This document shows positions 1-14,219 of a DNA stretch of 64,000 bases, piece by piece; the first letter of the stretch is position 1, and every line of letters begins with the position of its first letter. The notes under the pieces are model-generated. The model was not told the DNA's origin. It ran no database searches and was given only the letters and a program-made list of their open reading frames with translations. The position numbers were made by a program, and so were the translations under genes. The stretch comes from Trichoplax adhaerens (taxonomy: Eukaryota > Placozoa > Uniplacotomia > Trichoplacea > Trichoplacidae), in assembly GCF_000150275.1 (NCBI RefSeq), contig NW_002060967.1, positions 248,001 through 312,000 of the forward strand. Reading direction: 5' to 3'.

Positions 1-1923
1 TTAAATGTCTGCCTCTTCCAGTAACTAAAATTAATAATTAGAATAAATTACAAGATGTTCAATTTAGATAGGAAACTGTTTAATCATACTAATATATGAT
101 CATTAATGATCATCAGGCCAAGTTGGATAGATGAAGAAGGAAAGTCATGCGATCGATTTGAGTTGATGACTAAATAGAGTCCATACTATCTGTTGCAATA
201 TCCCATTTCAGAAGGTGATAGGAGCAGTTAAAGACAAAGTACCAAATAAATATTGATAACGGAGCTTACTCATCTTTTTTGATATTTCGCTTTTCCTTGA
301 TGTGTGAATAGGATAGACTATGAGCTACCTGTAATGATCGATTTTTGACAAAATGAATTATACTTCTTTCAATAAATTTCACTTTTGGCAATACTATATA
401 ATCAATCTTTTCTTGAAATGGCTAAGGATAGCAATGAAGCAAGATTCACTACATACTATTATTAGCAGCTTATATATTATAAATTCTTGCTATATCATTC
501 AACTTTCTTGAAGAATTTGCACCTGATCATAAGAGTTTATCAGGGCTAGGCTAGATTTCTTTCCGCCATCTCTCAATAATAACATTTAATGATAGCTTTA
601 GCTACTCGTACATTACAGAATTTGAGTAGGTTAGCTATCAATTTAGCTACTTTACCGTGCATATAAACTAAGGAGTATATCAATTAAGCCTAAATTATGC
701 CCAAAAATGAAATTAATCTATCCTGATTAGGATTGAAATCGTTTATAAGAATATAGAAAGACCATTTTCTGATTTATATGAACTAATTATACAATTAATC
801 GAGAATGAATAAATCCAATCAAACAGATTAGTCATTATCGAACTTACATTAGGGAAGAAAAGAGTCTATTACAAGTCACTATGGGTCATTAATTATTTTA
901 ATCAATCCCATTTGAGTTAAGTAAAAGAAAAGACAATTAGTAGATCTGAGTGAAAATCTGTAATATTATGCTTCGATTTAGTTAAAGGGATAGATTAAAC
1001 TACGAACAGTTGATAAATATCTTAATCAATCAGGCTAGAAAACCTCAATGGCGATCGATATTCAACAATGATTTATGTCAAAAATACAAATTGTCAACAT
1101 TTTATTAACATAATTTCATTTCAATGTGTGCCAACCAATTTAAAATGGATAATAATATAACTTACAGATGTAACACAAGAGATTAAAAAGAAGAAATTTT
1201 AGGGAATCTTTCAGAAATGACTAATGATGTAAAATGGTTTTGATTGATAATAAATTAAATGGATGATATCGAACCAGTTAGAATACAATTAGAAATAATT
1301 ACTGTAATTAATATACCACGAAGAAAATCTTGTCAATATTTTTTCTCATCCTTGTTTATCCATCCACTGATGCTTAAAACTTGAAAGTTAAGAAATAGGG
1401 TGAAAAATCTTTTGCATAATACTAGATGACTTTGAAGTTCCTCATTTTAGAGGCTAAAGGGAGTTAATTGATTGGTTGAGGAGCGAAATCGCTGATTCTG
1501 ATAGAAGAAATGTTGATTCAAATGATAATTTAGTGAAAGAAGATATAATTTCCAATGAACTTATTCTTGATATAGATAAAACATTTCTAGGCTGAGGTTC
1601 AAATATTAATAAATAATTCTTTAATATATTTGCAAGGATTTGCTCCGGATGAGCAAACAAATAATACTATGATCCTTAAACGAGTAACTTTTAAACCCAT
1701 TTACGTACTAAGAGTTTCGCGATAATTTTTATTAAATATGAAGATGGCCAAAACACTCAATCTTGGTAGGACAAGCCATTTTTATAGAATCCTGAGAATG
1801 GCGAAAAAGTGATTTTAAGACTTGCTGACAATCTCTTACTCAATACTTAATCTTTTGATAGTTATAAGGAGATGATCATGGATAAAAGGAGAAAGGAAGA
1901 GTTAACATAGCAAATGCTGAGAC
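1..1923. other. AT-rich stretch, no gene recognised
   Basis: This is the left edge of the window. It is very AT-rich, with frequent stops in all frames. The longest minus-strand open frame (1454-1660) has no recognisable motif and an unremarkable low-complexity composition. The stretch would hold the 3' UTR of the minus-strand gene that may end at 1924. A minus-strand AATAAA hexamer lies near 1729, about 200 nt past that stop. I see no other supported feature. Confidence 0.5.
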
Positions 1924-3855
1924 TTATACATGCTGCATACTTCGACGACTGGATTGAACTTTTGCAGCATTGTATTCAACTAATCGAAAACTCTGAACAA
2001 TTAAGGCGATACTTTGAGCTAAACGATGGAATATATCCAATATTGGTTCCAATATTAATTTTATCGATCTTGTTATATAATGGAAGATATTCACGTTAAA
2101 TTCAAGACAATCGAAAATACCTCGAGAGCAAGTTGTCAAACAATAATTACGATTGCCTTTGAAAATGGTTAAAACGATTCTTAACATTAAATTGCGAACT
2201 AGGAACCTAAAAAGATCTCGGCCAAATACCAATAAAACATCCATTGCAATTTGTAAAGCCATGAAAACAGCACCAGATATGACCTCTAATTTGGCTCTAT
2301 TTATAAAGATTGAAAACGGAGGAATAGAATATCAATATTAGGAATAAAAAATTCACTACTTATACCGATAAGCTTGATAAATGATAAATAATGTTTATTC
2401 CATTTCAAGCTACGATAATATCTACTCAAAACCTTAAATACTAAATGGAATAATTCTAGGATGAAGACTTATAATGTTATTGTAATCTATGGCTGTTGTA
2501 GTGTACGTATTTTCTAATTTAATATTTGAGTATTTAGAATTTATGCATGCAGTTAAGATATTGAAGGCATAACAGTATGCCAAATTCTAGAACCGAGGTT
2601 GCAACAAGATCGATTACAATTAGAATAAACTATTAGTTTGTGCTGGAGTAACTTTTACTGTCCACTATTTTAAAACTGAGTTTGCAACAAGACTGACTAA
2701 AACTAGATTAAATTAAATATCTTGTGATGAAGCTACTTTAACTGCAGCGTAATTTAGAACTGAGCTTGCAACAAGACGGACTAGAACTAGATTGAATTAA
2801 ATATCTTGTGATAGAGAAGCTTTAACTATAGTGTATATCAGAACTGACCTTGCAAACAAGACTAACCAGAATTACTGTAGATTAAACTAAATATCTTGTG
2901 ATAGAGTAGCTTTAACTGCAGTGTATTTTAGAAGTGAGCTCGCAACAAGAATAACTAGAATGAAATAAACACCTTGCGATAGAGTACCTTAAATTGCAGC
3001 GTATGTTAGAACTGAGCTCGCAACAAGAATAACCAGAATTCGATTAAACTAAATATCTTGTGATAGAGAAACTTCAACTGTAGTACATTTTGAAACTGGG
3101 CTTGCAATAAGGTAGGCTAAGAGCTGATTGAAATCATTCATTCCTTACCTAATTGCTTCTTGTTTCTCAGCTAAAGGTATTTTCTGCTTTGATGTCGGTT
3201 CTTTGGTAGTAGAGGGATAATCTATCCTCTGATTATTACCTCCACTATCATCATTATGAATACTTGGTGGAGAAGGCATTTTTTGCCAATTGGCTGTTGC
3301 GGGTATAGGAGATTGCGAGCCTTCTTCTTCACTCATTGGTAGATAGGATTTTTTACTAGCCTTGCCAGTAGGTTGAATAAGTTGGCTTTGATTACCTGGT
3401 TGGCGTCCTACCACCGGTTCAAAATTATAGGGTGGCCGTTCATCAGATAGAACTGGAATATCGGATCGACTACTACTACTATGTCTACTCATTGTCGTTG
3501 CTAATTGCATCTGGCTACCATGAGTGGATGAATGATCGCCATCTTGTTCATTGTCCAGGGTACGGCGACGATCAGTAAATGTCATCACGCCATCATCACT
3601 TTTTTTACTGCTTAAGCTTACTTTTAATCGATTGGTTTTAGGTTTAGGTGGTGGTATTGGATTGATATCCGCCGATTGACTGGATGATGGCTGAGGATGA
3701 CTTATATTGCTATCAGTTAATGTTTTCAAGACTTGACCCGTTTGTAGATTGCTCCTCAATTTACTTCCACTACGATCATCATTATCCGATAATCCTGGTG
3801 GTTTATTTTCGGAAATACTATCCCAATCGGAACCAGATTCTTCTGAACTCATCAT
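1924..3855 (-). CDS. Uncharacterised Ser-rich protein with hydrophobic C-terminus, two-exon model
   Basis: Exon 1 (3855-3149) starts at a double ATG. It encodes about 235 residues rich in Ser, Asp, Pro and Gln, opening with an acidic stretch (SSEESGSDWDSISE), and looks intrinsically disordered. It ends at a good donor (AG|GTAAGG) in phase 2. A phase-matching acceptor (TTTATAAATAG) at 2297-2298 opens a 124-residue continuation (2296-1924) with several hydrophobic or amphipathic segments, for example VFMALQIAMDVLLVF and SIALIVQSF. The two pieces total exactly 1080 nt, giving 359 residues plus a stop. Alternatively exon 2 splices onward at CAT|GTATAAG (exon end 1930). I do not recognise the family and propose no function. 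A disordered head followed by membrane-seeking helices suggests a membrane-associated protein, which is inference. Exon 1 is better supported than exon 2. The 850-bp intron carries an 84-bp minisatellite. Confidence 0.5.
2591..3127. repeat. Minisatellite, ~84-bp unit, seven copies (intronic)
   Basis: Units begin near 2591, 2674, 2758, 2842, 2932, 3010 and 3094, a spacing of 78-90 bp. Each opens with AACTGAGCTTGCAACAAGA or a close variant. Most then carry ATATCTTGTGATAGAG and a TTTAACTGCAGTGTA-like block. Divergence and small indels show an old array. It fills most of the inferred intron of the minus-strand gene at 1924-3855. Confidence 0.85.
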
Positions 3856-4190
3856 TTAACAACTTATATCGGTCAGAATTAAAACCAATTGACAAGGAAG
3901 ATGGCGATACCAGCGAAGCTAAAGGAAAGGTAAAAACAACAACAATAAAAGAAAATACGTCAACAACATCCTCTCTAATGTATTATTAATTGATGAAATA
4001 CCATCTATCCAATAATAATATTATTTAAGAGAAAAGAAAGCAGTGAATAATCATAAGATATTGAGATATAAAATATAAAAACAATCAAAATGATAGAATA
4101 TTAAAATAGGTAAAATAGATAGTAGCAGTTGAGTGCTTTCACCAAATAGTTTAAGGAAGGGATCCGGTAAAAGATGGATAAATAGAAGTT

Positions 4191-5060
4191 GTGATACAAA
4201 AGTTATTTCCAATCGAGATAGTGTTGCAAAATAGTTTCAAATGGACCTCCAAAACTTTTACTATTAGCATTATTTATGAGTATAAAATGACAAAACAGGA
4301 TATTTTTCTTGTAAGTGATTGCAACACGATTATATGCATGCTAACGGAATATAATAATGTTAACTGCAGTCTTTTCTCTTAGTAAGCATTTAAATAGCAT
4401 GGTAGGGCAAGACAAGATGAATATGGATTATAATTGGGATACAAAATGCTAAACTACGTTTAGTCTATTGTAGATTTATTATTTACAGGCCAAATAAGCG
4501 AGCTCGGTTTACTTGGAATATGAAAATATCGGGGCGAAATAAATATTTCCCGTTGAGTATGTATAAAATATTTCCAATTGAACTTCACAGTCTTCTATTA
4601 GCATTATGTCTTGAGCATAAGATGACAAGCAGATTTGTTGACAGTCCAAATAAGTGAGCTCTCTTTACTATGGGATATGAAAAAGTTGGGCAAAATTAAT
4701 ACTTTCCGGTGAGTATGTATAAAAATATTTTCAATTAGAACTCCATAGTCTAATAACTGCTAGTATTATTTCATGAGCATAAGGTGACAAAACAGAAGGG
4801 GGTAAATTTATAATATTTATTTGTAAGTAATTGCAAAACGATTGCCTGTATGTTAACGGAATGTAAAAGTATTAAAATGCGGTTATTTTCCTTAGCTAAA
4901 TGTTTAAATACCATAGTAGCACAAGATAAGAACATTGTGGATTGTAATTAGGATACAAACTCTAAACTACATCTAATGTCGATTTATTGATAGCTCAAAT
5001 ATCTGAGCTCCCTTTATCTGAAATATGAAATTGCTAGACAAGATCAATACCCATTTATAA
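4191..5060. repeat. Degenerate tandem repeat, long units, about three copies
   Basis: Recurrent blocks include TATTTCCAATYGA, an ATTAGCATTAT...GAGCATAAGATGACAA block and AAATAAGYGAGCTC...TTTACT. They recur near 4200/4570/4725, 4265/4598/4760 and 4490/4650/5000. The middle unit lacks the segment present at 4310-4440 and 4830-4980, so copies of about 200 and 370 bp alternate. The region is non-coding as far as I can see. Confidence 0.6.
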
Positions 5061-8000
5061 TTTTACCTAAATGATGCTGCTCTTCTAGTAAGTTTGCTTC
5101 TGGTATCGTTGAAGAGATTCAATTTTGTCTATCTAATCCGAGCTGAAAGACTATCTCGAATAATAACTATACCTGCAATCTTATGTCTCTTTGTAATAAA
5201 TATAGACGAATTGGGATATCTTTTCAGGGAACTCATAATTCTCAAAATAACGCGAACTGGAAGACTATATCGTACTGCTATGAAGAGTCTACAAGTATTG
5301 ATCCAATTCAGGACGAGTTAAGTAAGTTAATAGCCACTTAAGATTACCCTCTATCCTCTGCTATCCTTAGGTATACTTCAAAATATCATCTAAACGAATC
5401 CGCCATTGAATCCATTACAAGAAAAATAACCGACTTTGTTTATAACGTTCAATATAATCATACGTTAAATGAGACTGAATAGATTGATCATCTCTAGGTT
5501 TCCATTCTTATTAGCAGTAGGTTAAATTGATTTAGCGATCTTTTATGTTGTTAATACGTCGAGTTATGGAATTAATGCCCAAAAATGTTGAATTCAATAG
5601 TTATTAATTATTATCACCATCATTGTCAAGGTCAATAAGAATCGATTTTGTCTTTTTACCCCTTAAATAGATTGCCAGGGGCTACTCTACAGTACTTTTA
5701 CTCTTAGCTGTATGCACGATGTATAGAGAGAAGACAACAAAGAAATACAGCTAATAACTTCCTCCGTGTTATTTTTAAATGCCTAATAGAAAAATGCGGT
5801 TAATAACTTCATCCATGTTTGCTTTTCGATATCCGATATAATCGATACTACGACGATTAAATCATTTCTTCTTCAATTTGCTCTTCTAGTTCTCAGGGAA
5901 ATGTCGAATATTAGCCTTTAGTCTACGCAAAAGTTTTTACTCATCTGCGAAGGATGAATATCTTTAGGAAAGTTAGCCTATACATGGCCCATCATCTAAA
6001 ATCATTTAGCAGTTTCTTAAAGTTAATACATTTGAGATAGCTACTTATGTCATTTTTCTATTCTAAGCGACCAATTATTCCTGTCATTAGTAAAGTGTTC
6101 CACTTTATTAGCAGATCTATCTTCTATTCCTACATTGATTTATTCCAGTTAAGTGTCTGTACCGATTGGGAAGTGCTCACTACTTTCATGCTAAATTATT
6201 CCTCTATGAAAAAGAGAAAGTAACAGCTAAATAATTTTTCCTTGCCTCCTTTATTAACCTTCTTTTAAATAACCAAGCACTTGCTACTGCTATGTATATA
6301 GTTTCATTTGGATGGAGAAATGTATCAAATTTTGTTCGTTTTTGAAGCAAAATGAGGAGATAGATACATTACTTGATATGGAGATTTAGCTAAGCAAGAT
6401 CATATTAATTTTACAACACTCAACGATCGATTTCATTGAAAAAGTAGCAAAGGTATAATCCGATTAGGTTCTACTGAGTTTAAAATGATGTGACAAGATT
6501 AACATTGAAGGAAGAATTAAAACTGAAAGATGTTGATGAGTTCAACCACAGTCTGCAACGACCTTGGATATAAAGCAAAAATCATTTCGGTTACTTATAG
6601 ACGTCAGCATACTATCAATAACATTTAATCCTATCTTCTTCAATGCCAATGAATCTTATCGTCATCATTTCTATTTTTTTGATACATCGAGACGATGATA
6701 AACTGGATTGTAGATAGAAGATTTTCTTTAGTTAATATTATAGTCACTATGAATAAAATTAAGATACAATGAACTGCTCTCATTTAAACCCAAGATATTG
6801 GATACCGACGATATATATATATGTTATGTTATGTTATGTTATGTTATGTTATTATGTTATACATTAAGAACTCAGATTATTTACAACTATCCAACCCGGA
6901 AATTATCCATGATGGAGAGGCAGCTCCATCTTAAGAGGTATTATTGATATTTCACTGGAATGTTCAACACGATTGATTTATTCTAATTTATACGGTAATT
7001 ATCCATCATTAATTTGGATTATAGACAGCAAAGATAGCATCGATTCAAGATAAAAAAAAGTTCGATTAGCTTTCAAATATTGACGTGAGTAAATTCTAAT
7101 CAAGGCTGATCGCATCAATCGTAATCGATAGTAAATAGTTGACCATTGACACAACGAGTTGCGGCAAAAGAGTAAAGTTAAATGAAATAATGCTAACAGA
7201 ATTGAAAGTTTCTCTGTATGCTGACAAAGATGAATTTGACTGTATGTAAAATTAGGGTTAATTGTGATAGTGGCAGAATTAAAGCTCTAGAAATAAACCG
7301 ATGCTATCAATTTACTTAATGAGTGGGAAAACTTTCTTAGCGGAATAAAATCCTTTAAAATTAGCCAATAAAAGCTGAGACATCGAATTCACAGTTGAAT
7401 ACATAACAAGAGAGTGAGAAAATTTTGAAATAAATTGTGGGCTTATTTTGCGGAGAAAAGGGTTAAAGAATTTTAGCCAAACTCAATGTTCTCTGCTAGG
7501 TTAACATCGTGGCAATTTATATTAACTCCAGAAATGAATAAGTGGAAAAGAATTCATATTGTCGACAGATTTATTACAGGGGGTAAAGTATTTTAATTAT
7601 TAACTCATTGTCCAAGACTAGAACCTTTACTCGAAATAGAATATTTCTTTAATAGGCGAAGAATGGCACCAAGAGTGATTTTTACTATCACTTCAGTAGA
7701 ACATTGTTTCAAACGGATAAAAGAAAGGTTTCTATCACGAATTACAGATTGAAAACTTGTACAGATTAGCGTCTCGGATTCAAGAATGAAGACCAATTAT
7801 ACGTAAATATATTATGAAGAACGGAGGATTGAATTTTTTTAACTTAAAACATGCTACTCTTGACCATCTTCATCCCCTCATTATTGAATAAAGGTTGGAA
7901 AGAGGGTCGTCATGATAGCTGCCGTAATTATATTAGAAGTTGTTGTGATCTGATATAGTCTTAATTAACGGTAAAGACATTATCACTTATCATCATTCTC

Positions 8001-8397
8001 TATGGCAATGTATCAAGATTGATTATTTTGCTTGACGCAGCTGATTTTATTGCTTAGTACTTTCATCAGCTATATATCAAGGTTTATAATAGATGATTGT
8101 AGCTGATATAACGATGGGATGAGAGTAGCTACAATCTGATGTATTAGAGATAGTGAACATTTCTAATCATCATTATCCACCTTAATTGACCTAGATTCAA
8201 TATTAAACTAATACGATTGATAACTACCATCGCTATGACAGTGGCAAGTTAAATCTTCGATATTTTTTAACAAATAGAAATGACTCCCTTTAATGTAATT
8301 GCAATCAGATATGGACCTAGCTGAAGGCAATATCGTTAATAAACATCTTTAGCGATCATGTAGTCATTTGGAAATTCAACTGGATGCAACTTGTGCT
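5061..8397. other. Intergenic, AT-rich, no gene recognised
   Basis: I find no exon with protein-like content, a splice-site pair or a family motif. The only structured element I noted is an ATGTT pentanucleotide run near 6820-6853. A weak open frame at 5094-5321 lacks an ATG at its start and resembles nothing I know. Confidence 0.45.
6819..6853 (+). repeat. ATGTT microsatellite
   Basis: About six perfect or near-perfect ATGTT units follow a short AT dinucleotide run and end in ATTATGTTAT. This is a simple pentanucleotide repeat in an intergenic setting. Confidence 0.9.
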
Positions 8398-9014
8398 ATT
8401 TCTCCATGCAGCCTTCCTATATTAAGGCTTATAACGCAATACTTTTTAGGGATATATCCATCTGATTAGATAGATAATAAGCTAAGCTAACAACTCGCTC
8501 GTCTATCTTCATTATCCACTCTATTCTGCTATCGATAAGTACTTCCTGAATCGATTGAACCAAGGAATTACGGATGATATGGTTAATACATCTTCATGCA
8601 GCTAACCTCTATCAAGGCAAATTACAGTAGATAAATAATAAAATTAAGCGAACAACTTGCTCATCTATACTCGATTATTCGTTCTGTTTTGCGATCGAAA
8701 AAGTACTTCTTTAATCGATTGAATCAGTAAATTAAGAATGGGATGATTAACAAAGTCTGATAGAGAATGTGGCTGAGTTCAAATTGATCTTCATGCAACC
8801 TCCCTATATCAAGACTCATAACATAATGTATTTTATGGGTATAGATATCCAATTAGATAAATAATATAACCAAGCTAACAACTCGTTCGTCGATAATCAT
8901 TATCCGTTCTATTTTTCGATCGAAAAAGTATTTCCTCAATCGCTTGAACCAGAGAATTAAGAATGAAATGATTAATGTAGTCTAGAGAAGAGTGCAATTG
9001 AGTTCAAATTGGCA
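8398..9014. repeat. Degenerate tandem repeat, ~190-230-bp unit, three copies
   Basis: Three units begin near 8400, 8590 and 8787 with a CTTCATGCAACCTCCCTATATCAAG-type block. They share AACTCGYTCGTC, a TTATCCRTTCTATTTTKCGATCGA block, AGTACTTCCTNAATCGATTGAA, and GAATTAAGAATGRRATGATTAA. The third unit is the best preserved. The middle one lacks about 40 bp present in the others. Confidence 0.75.
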
Positions 9015-9894
9015 AATATCAAACGTTTGAAGACGATTAATATTCCTTAAAAGTACACAAATCGACAACCAAAAAATGAAGGTAGAATGTCTAGATGGAA
9101 TGAACTTTGAAAGAAAGATGAATGGTTCATGATTGCAAAAGATAAAAATTGACTATCTATTGGCAGAATACATAGAGCAGAAATGATGAAATTAAAATAG
9201 CAATCTAGTCTACTCACTTCCTTCCTGGTGAGAATAAAATCGTTTATGGTATTGATGGTTAGTAACTGTAAAGAGAACAAGAAATAGTCTTGTTGAAAAT
9301 GATTTTCAAAACGTTGCCAGTCCAAAGCTTGGAGTAATGATCAAGTTTCGATCGATTATTGTAGTAATCACAGGGAAAATCCGTTGAAATAGCTTAATAG
9401 AATTGTAAGTGTAATGGATAAAAGTCTTTCAGGTTAGGATCGTTGCATCCTACTCGTCTTTCTCAACATGGAATGTGGGCTTCAATTGATAGCCAATCGA
9501 CGTTATGAATAGCTCTTCTCGATGTCGTAAAATAGAGAGTAACCACTATAGATAGAAGTTAATATTCAACAATCATAACAACAGGCAACATTTCAAAATA
9601 GTCCACTCATTTAATGCCTTCAATGGGAGCCCAATATCTCAATCGATTCCTACTATTGATCAATTTGAATGTCGATGGTAAAAATAACGGCAATTGTGAC
9701 ATCATCTATTTGAACTTCCATGGCGGACAAAGGTTTATTTTGTCATTTAAATTATTTCCTAGCAACAATACTGACGTTCAACACTATACAAGTCGAGTAG
9801 TCTTTATTTCGATCATGGCTAACATCAAGACCTAATTGGACCTAGTATAGTATACATTAATTAGTCAGAGTAGATGGAAAGGTGTATCTTGATA

Positions 9895-10770
9895 ATGATT
9901 TATTGTTGTTTTCATCTTTCATTTCAATCACAGGTGATTGATAGTCTACTATTTTCTATATCATAAGAGCTGATAAGGCCTCGATATTAGATATGATCTA
10001 TCATATATGGATTGGGTAAACGGTTAATCGAGGAGTATAATTGCAAGATAAGTTATTGTTTGATCTTTCATTACAGTCGTTACATATTGAGTGGAAACTA
10101 TTTTCTAGGTCAGTATGGAGAAAGACTTGATAAAGTCTTGATATGGGACATGAATTGGGCAACCAGTTCATGTAGAGGTCTATTTTAATGATCATTTATT
10201 GTTATTTTCATCTTTCATTGCAATCATTAGCGATTGATAGTCTAACGTTTCCCTTAAAGATAATTGATTACCGTTGTCATTCATTGAAGCCGTTAGAGAT
10301 TGGATGTAAACTATTTTCTTGATCAGCACATTAAAAGACTCGACAAGGTCTTGATATTGGATAGTCTATCATGCACGAATTAGGTAAACAGTGAATGCAG
10401 AAATACATTTAAATGATCATTTATTATTATTTTCATCTAGTATTGCAATGGTCAGCGATTGATAGTCTAGCATTTTCATTTCAACATGTCGAGGGAGTTG
10501 ATTCGATCTTCCTATTCGACATAAAGGCAATTTTTTGGTAATGGTTTATTGTTGTTTTCATCTTTCATTGCAATCATGAGTGGCTGATGGACTACTATTT
10601 TGTGTATCAGCATATACATTAAACGAATGGTTAAGATCTGGTATTCGTCAAAGTATATCATACATTAATTATTAATTAGGTAAAGAGTTAACATGAAATT
10701 ATTTTGATGCTGATTTTTTCTTCATCTTCCATTACAATTATCATTGATTGATAGTCTGTCATTTCTTTGT
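9895..10770. repeat. Degenerate tandem repeat, about six copies
   Basis: The anchor TTTATTGTTRTTTTCATCTTTC followed by CAATCA..GATTGATAGTCTA recurs near 9900, 10050, 10193, 10419, 10546 and 10700. Each anchor is followed by a GACTTGATAAGGTCTTGATAT-like block in the better-preserved units. Spacing ranges from about 127 to 226 bp, so the array is old and rearranged. Confidence 0.75.
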
Positions 10771-13700
10771 TAGTGTGCTAAAGAGTCACAACTGTATTGA
10801 AATAATATAGTTGTAGTTCTCAATTGAAATCGATTGCATCAAATATAAAAAAATTGGATGTAATGGCTAAAACTACAGTCCCACCGACATGATCATTACC
10901 TAGGCTAAGACAACATTCTGCAATTATTCTGTTTTCTCCATCTGATATGATCAACATACAATTTTAATAATAACGACTGGTTTTGTTTCGTTTTGAACAA
11001 TATAACACTTTTCAATCCTTTTCATTGCTCCTAGGAAGAAATGAATAATTCATTTTGTCAATTTAGCCAACTGGTCATTAATTTTATATTGTATAACCAG
11101 TATCGATATTATCCATATTAGAATGAATGCAATATCAGGTGTTTTAATGCGATCAAATCTAGCTAAAAATTAGTCTTATCAACTCTAAAGAATTTCGACA
11201 CAATTTAAGGGAAAGAAATAATAGTCATTAACGTCTTGTTAGCCTTGTTATATCTGAATCAGAGGAAAGACTTGATAAATAGGATGATGTTGAAACAAAA
11301 TGAACTTTTTTCAAAATTTTAGTGCGCGTACAGTAAAGTGAGCCAAATAAAAATGGATTAAAATAGTACTCACTACAGTAGTAGCTTCAACTACGAGGCA
11401 TGTGATCATGATTATTCTGATTCTCTTGCTGGATAATCTGAAATTGAGAAATAAAGACTGGCCAATGCATGAGCTATTATAGATTATACCTTATCCATTA
11501 AAAATACCAACGGATACGATAATTACCATTTTTTATCTAATTTAGAAATTAAGCAACTTAATCTGCTGAATGATTTATGACTTTGCAGTTGTATTTTGTA
11601 CTGGCTTACATTCATTAATAGTAATAGCTTGATAATTAAATGAAGTTAGAAATCTTGTAAAGGATTTAATGAAGTAATCTCCTATATATTTTTCAGTGAT
11701 GATGATAAAATGATAGTAAAAATTCGTAACAATGTATTTCTCGTTTAATGTCATAAAAAAATAGCCGAGCTCACTTTTATGTAATCGTTGAATTTATTTA
11801 AAATAAAAGTTAAGCATGCCATATTGGTTTAGTAGACAGGTGAGTTTGATTTAATTAAGGGCCGAATTGTTGCTAGAAACAAATGGAAACAGTTTGAGAG
11901 ATTTGTAGTATTTACAATTAATTCGAAGTTCGATGCTTATATACAGATAATAGCTAGGGCGAAAACGATTATAGTGATACTTTGGTTTACACAGTATTAA
12001 ATTAAACATGTTTTTCGCCTCTACGTATTGTAATAGGCTTTCCTGATGGTTACATACTGTATATACTTTTAAGGATTCATAGATTCTATGGAAAGATTTT
12101 TAATAATTTCATTATAAAATGTGGAAAGTAGTAAGATAAATATAACGATATTAAGAACATTTTTAGTGAATATGAAAAATGTTTTCGAACGAATTATGGT
12201 AGGTATTACCGTTAATTGTCGAATTTATAATTAAATTTCAAGTAATTAAGGTCACAACGATAGCTTTTATCACTATTATCAAAATTATGTTTACGTGTAT
12301 TTACTAGCAGGTTCTGGATAGTTAATAAATTATGATATAAGGTATCGATTTGGCTGGTCATATGGAAGATTTCTAAGAGATTCAATTTGATCAGCTAACA
12401 ATATAGATGAACGATAGGCATCTATACTAGCGGCCTATTTATATAAGAACCATAAATAAGGATATTTTATATTGATAATTGTTAAGTTATATCATTACGG
12501 AATTGCTTTCAATGTATTATAACACAAAATGAATCATATTCAGTTTTAGATGATAAAATTGATGCTGTCATAGCAATGATTTTTGCGGGTATAATTTTAC
12601 AAGTAGATCTTATTCTGCAGTGACTTTTTCCATTTCAATGGCTTTTGAATTGATAGCTTAAAACATTACTTTTAATGTACTATTTGATAAGGTTATTCCA
12701 CATTAAATTTTAGATCACAAAATGGATGCAGTCATAACGATCATTTTTGCTAGTATAGCTTGCAAGGCTATTTTACATTAATATTTATCTTTATAATGGT
12801 TATTTTCAAACTGAAGTTTGATACCGCTGTCGTTTTAATTACCGCTATGAATTTTCAATTTTATCGATTGATGATGAGTAGTATCATTTTATACTATAAA
12901 ATGCACTGTACTATTGAATAAATATACTATGTTGATGATAGAATAGAGGATAAAGCATCATAAAAGGTAAAAAATAAGGCAATTTAGCGTAATTTATGAC
13001 GGAGAAATTAGCGATAGCTATTCAAAGACCGCTTAATGAGCTTACAGTATTCTAGTATGTATTTAGAATTGAATTGAAATTGGATATCATTATCGTTTCG
13101 ATTATCCTCTCGAACTTTAAAGTTCATCGATTATGGAAATGATGGGATAATGGAATAGAAAATTCAATACTTAACGTTCATCGTATAGAACTATCGAAAA
13201 AAATACTCTGTCAAGGATAGAGTGCAGAATAGTGTCGAAACAGAAAGCAATGGTACTGTATCTACTTTACTACAACGACCATGCTTGTCAATTTTACTTG
13301 TGTATCCGACTATCTGTGTGTGGATAGCAAATGTTGGGACAAAACATGTAAGCCTATAGACACCATTATACAAGAATACTGTACAGTATAGGACATATAA
13401 ATGTGTTCTATAACATATACATAGACAATACAGCTTATACTTTCATTTAAATTCGATATTCTTATTGTTGCAATTTATCCTTTTAAATTTTAAGTTTTAT
13501 TCATTGTGCAAGTGATGAAAGCTAAAATGGAATACTATGAACTCCACTCACTATTGAAAAGATGCTTCGTAAACGATAGAGAGAATCAAGTGTTAAAACA
13601 GAAAGAAATACAGTAGTATATGCTTTGCTTTGAAGACTATTCTGGTAACGTATCCTGTTCTATTACCTATCTCACGAGTCTACGAGCAAGTTACTTATAA

Positions 13701-14219
13701 ACAGCATACGAGTATCCATCCCTTAATAAACAATAACGCTGTACAGTCTATACGTACAACGGTCATCCTTGTCATTTTATTTCAATGGCCTGTATATTTA
13801 CTTTTCAATTTGGACATCAGTATTGCTGCAATGAATCGTTTTCAATTTTTCAATTTCATCCATTGTGGAAATGATCAATAATCAATCCCAATTTAACAGC
13901 ATGAAATTCACTTACTAGTAGCTGCAGAGTACCGTATGGTATCCCTCAAGAACTCCACTAATGATAGAGGTGGAGAATAAGCCTGGTCAAGAACGTGTCT
14001 GCACTGATCAATTCTTTGCTAAAACTATTCAACTCATGATGCATATTTATCTGAACTCATCCACAAAGTTTCGCTTAATTTAATCAACGTTTACTATACA
14101 GAAATAGTACTGTGCAAGTATATATATATATACGTGATGAGGATCATTTTCGCTTATGGTCGATTTTACTCTATCAATCCTGAACAATTCAAACTAAAAT
14201 AGATGTTTTGTCCAGCTTA
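10771..14219. other. Intergenic with two weak duplications, no gene recognised
   Basis: The stretch is AT-rich and non-coding as far as I can tell. One duplication pairs roughly 12494-12602 with 12664-12767; shared blocks include TTTTAGATGATAAAATTGATG and ATGATTTTTGCGGGTATA-like sequence. A second, more decayed set of about 400-bp units lies in 13060-13900. It shares a TTTTAAATTTTAAGTT..CATTGTGGAAATGAT block and a GATAGAG..CAAGTGTTAAAACAGAAA block. No open frame here looks like protein. Confidence 0.5.
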
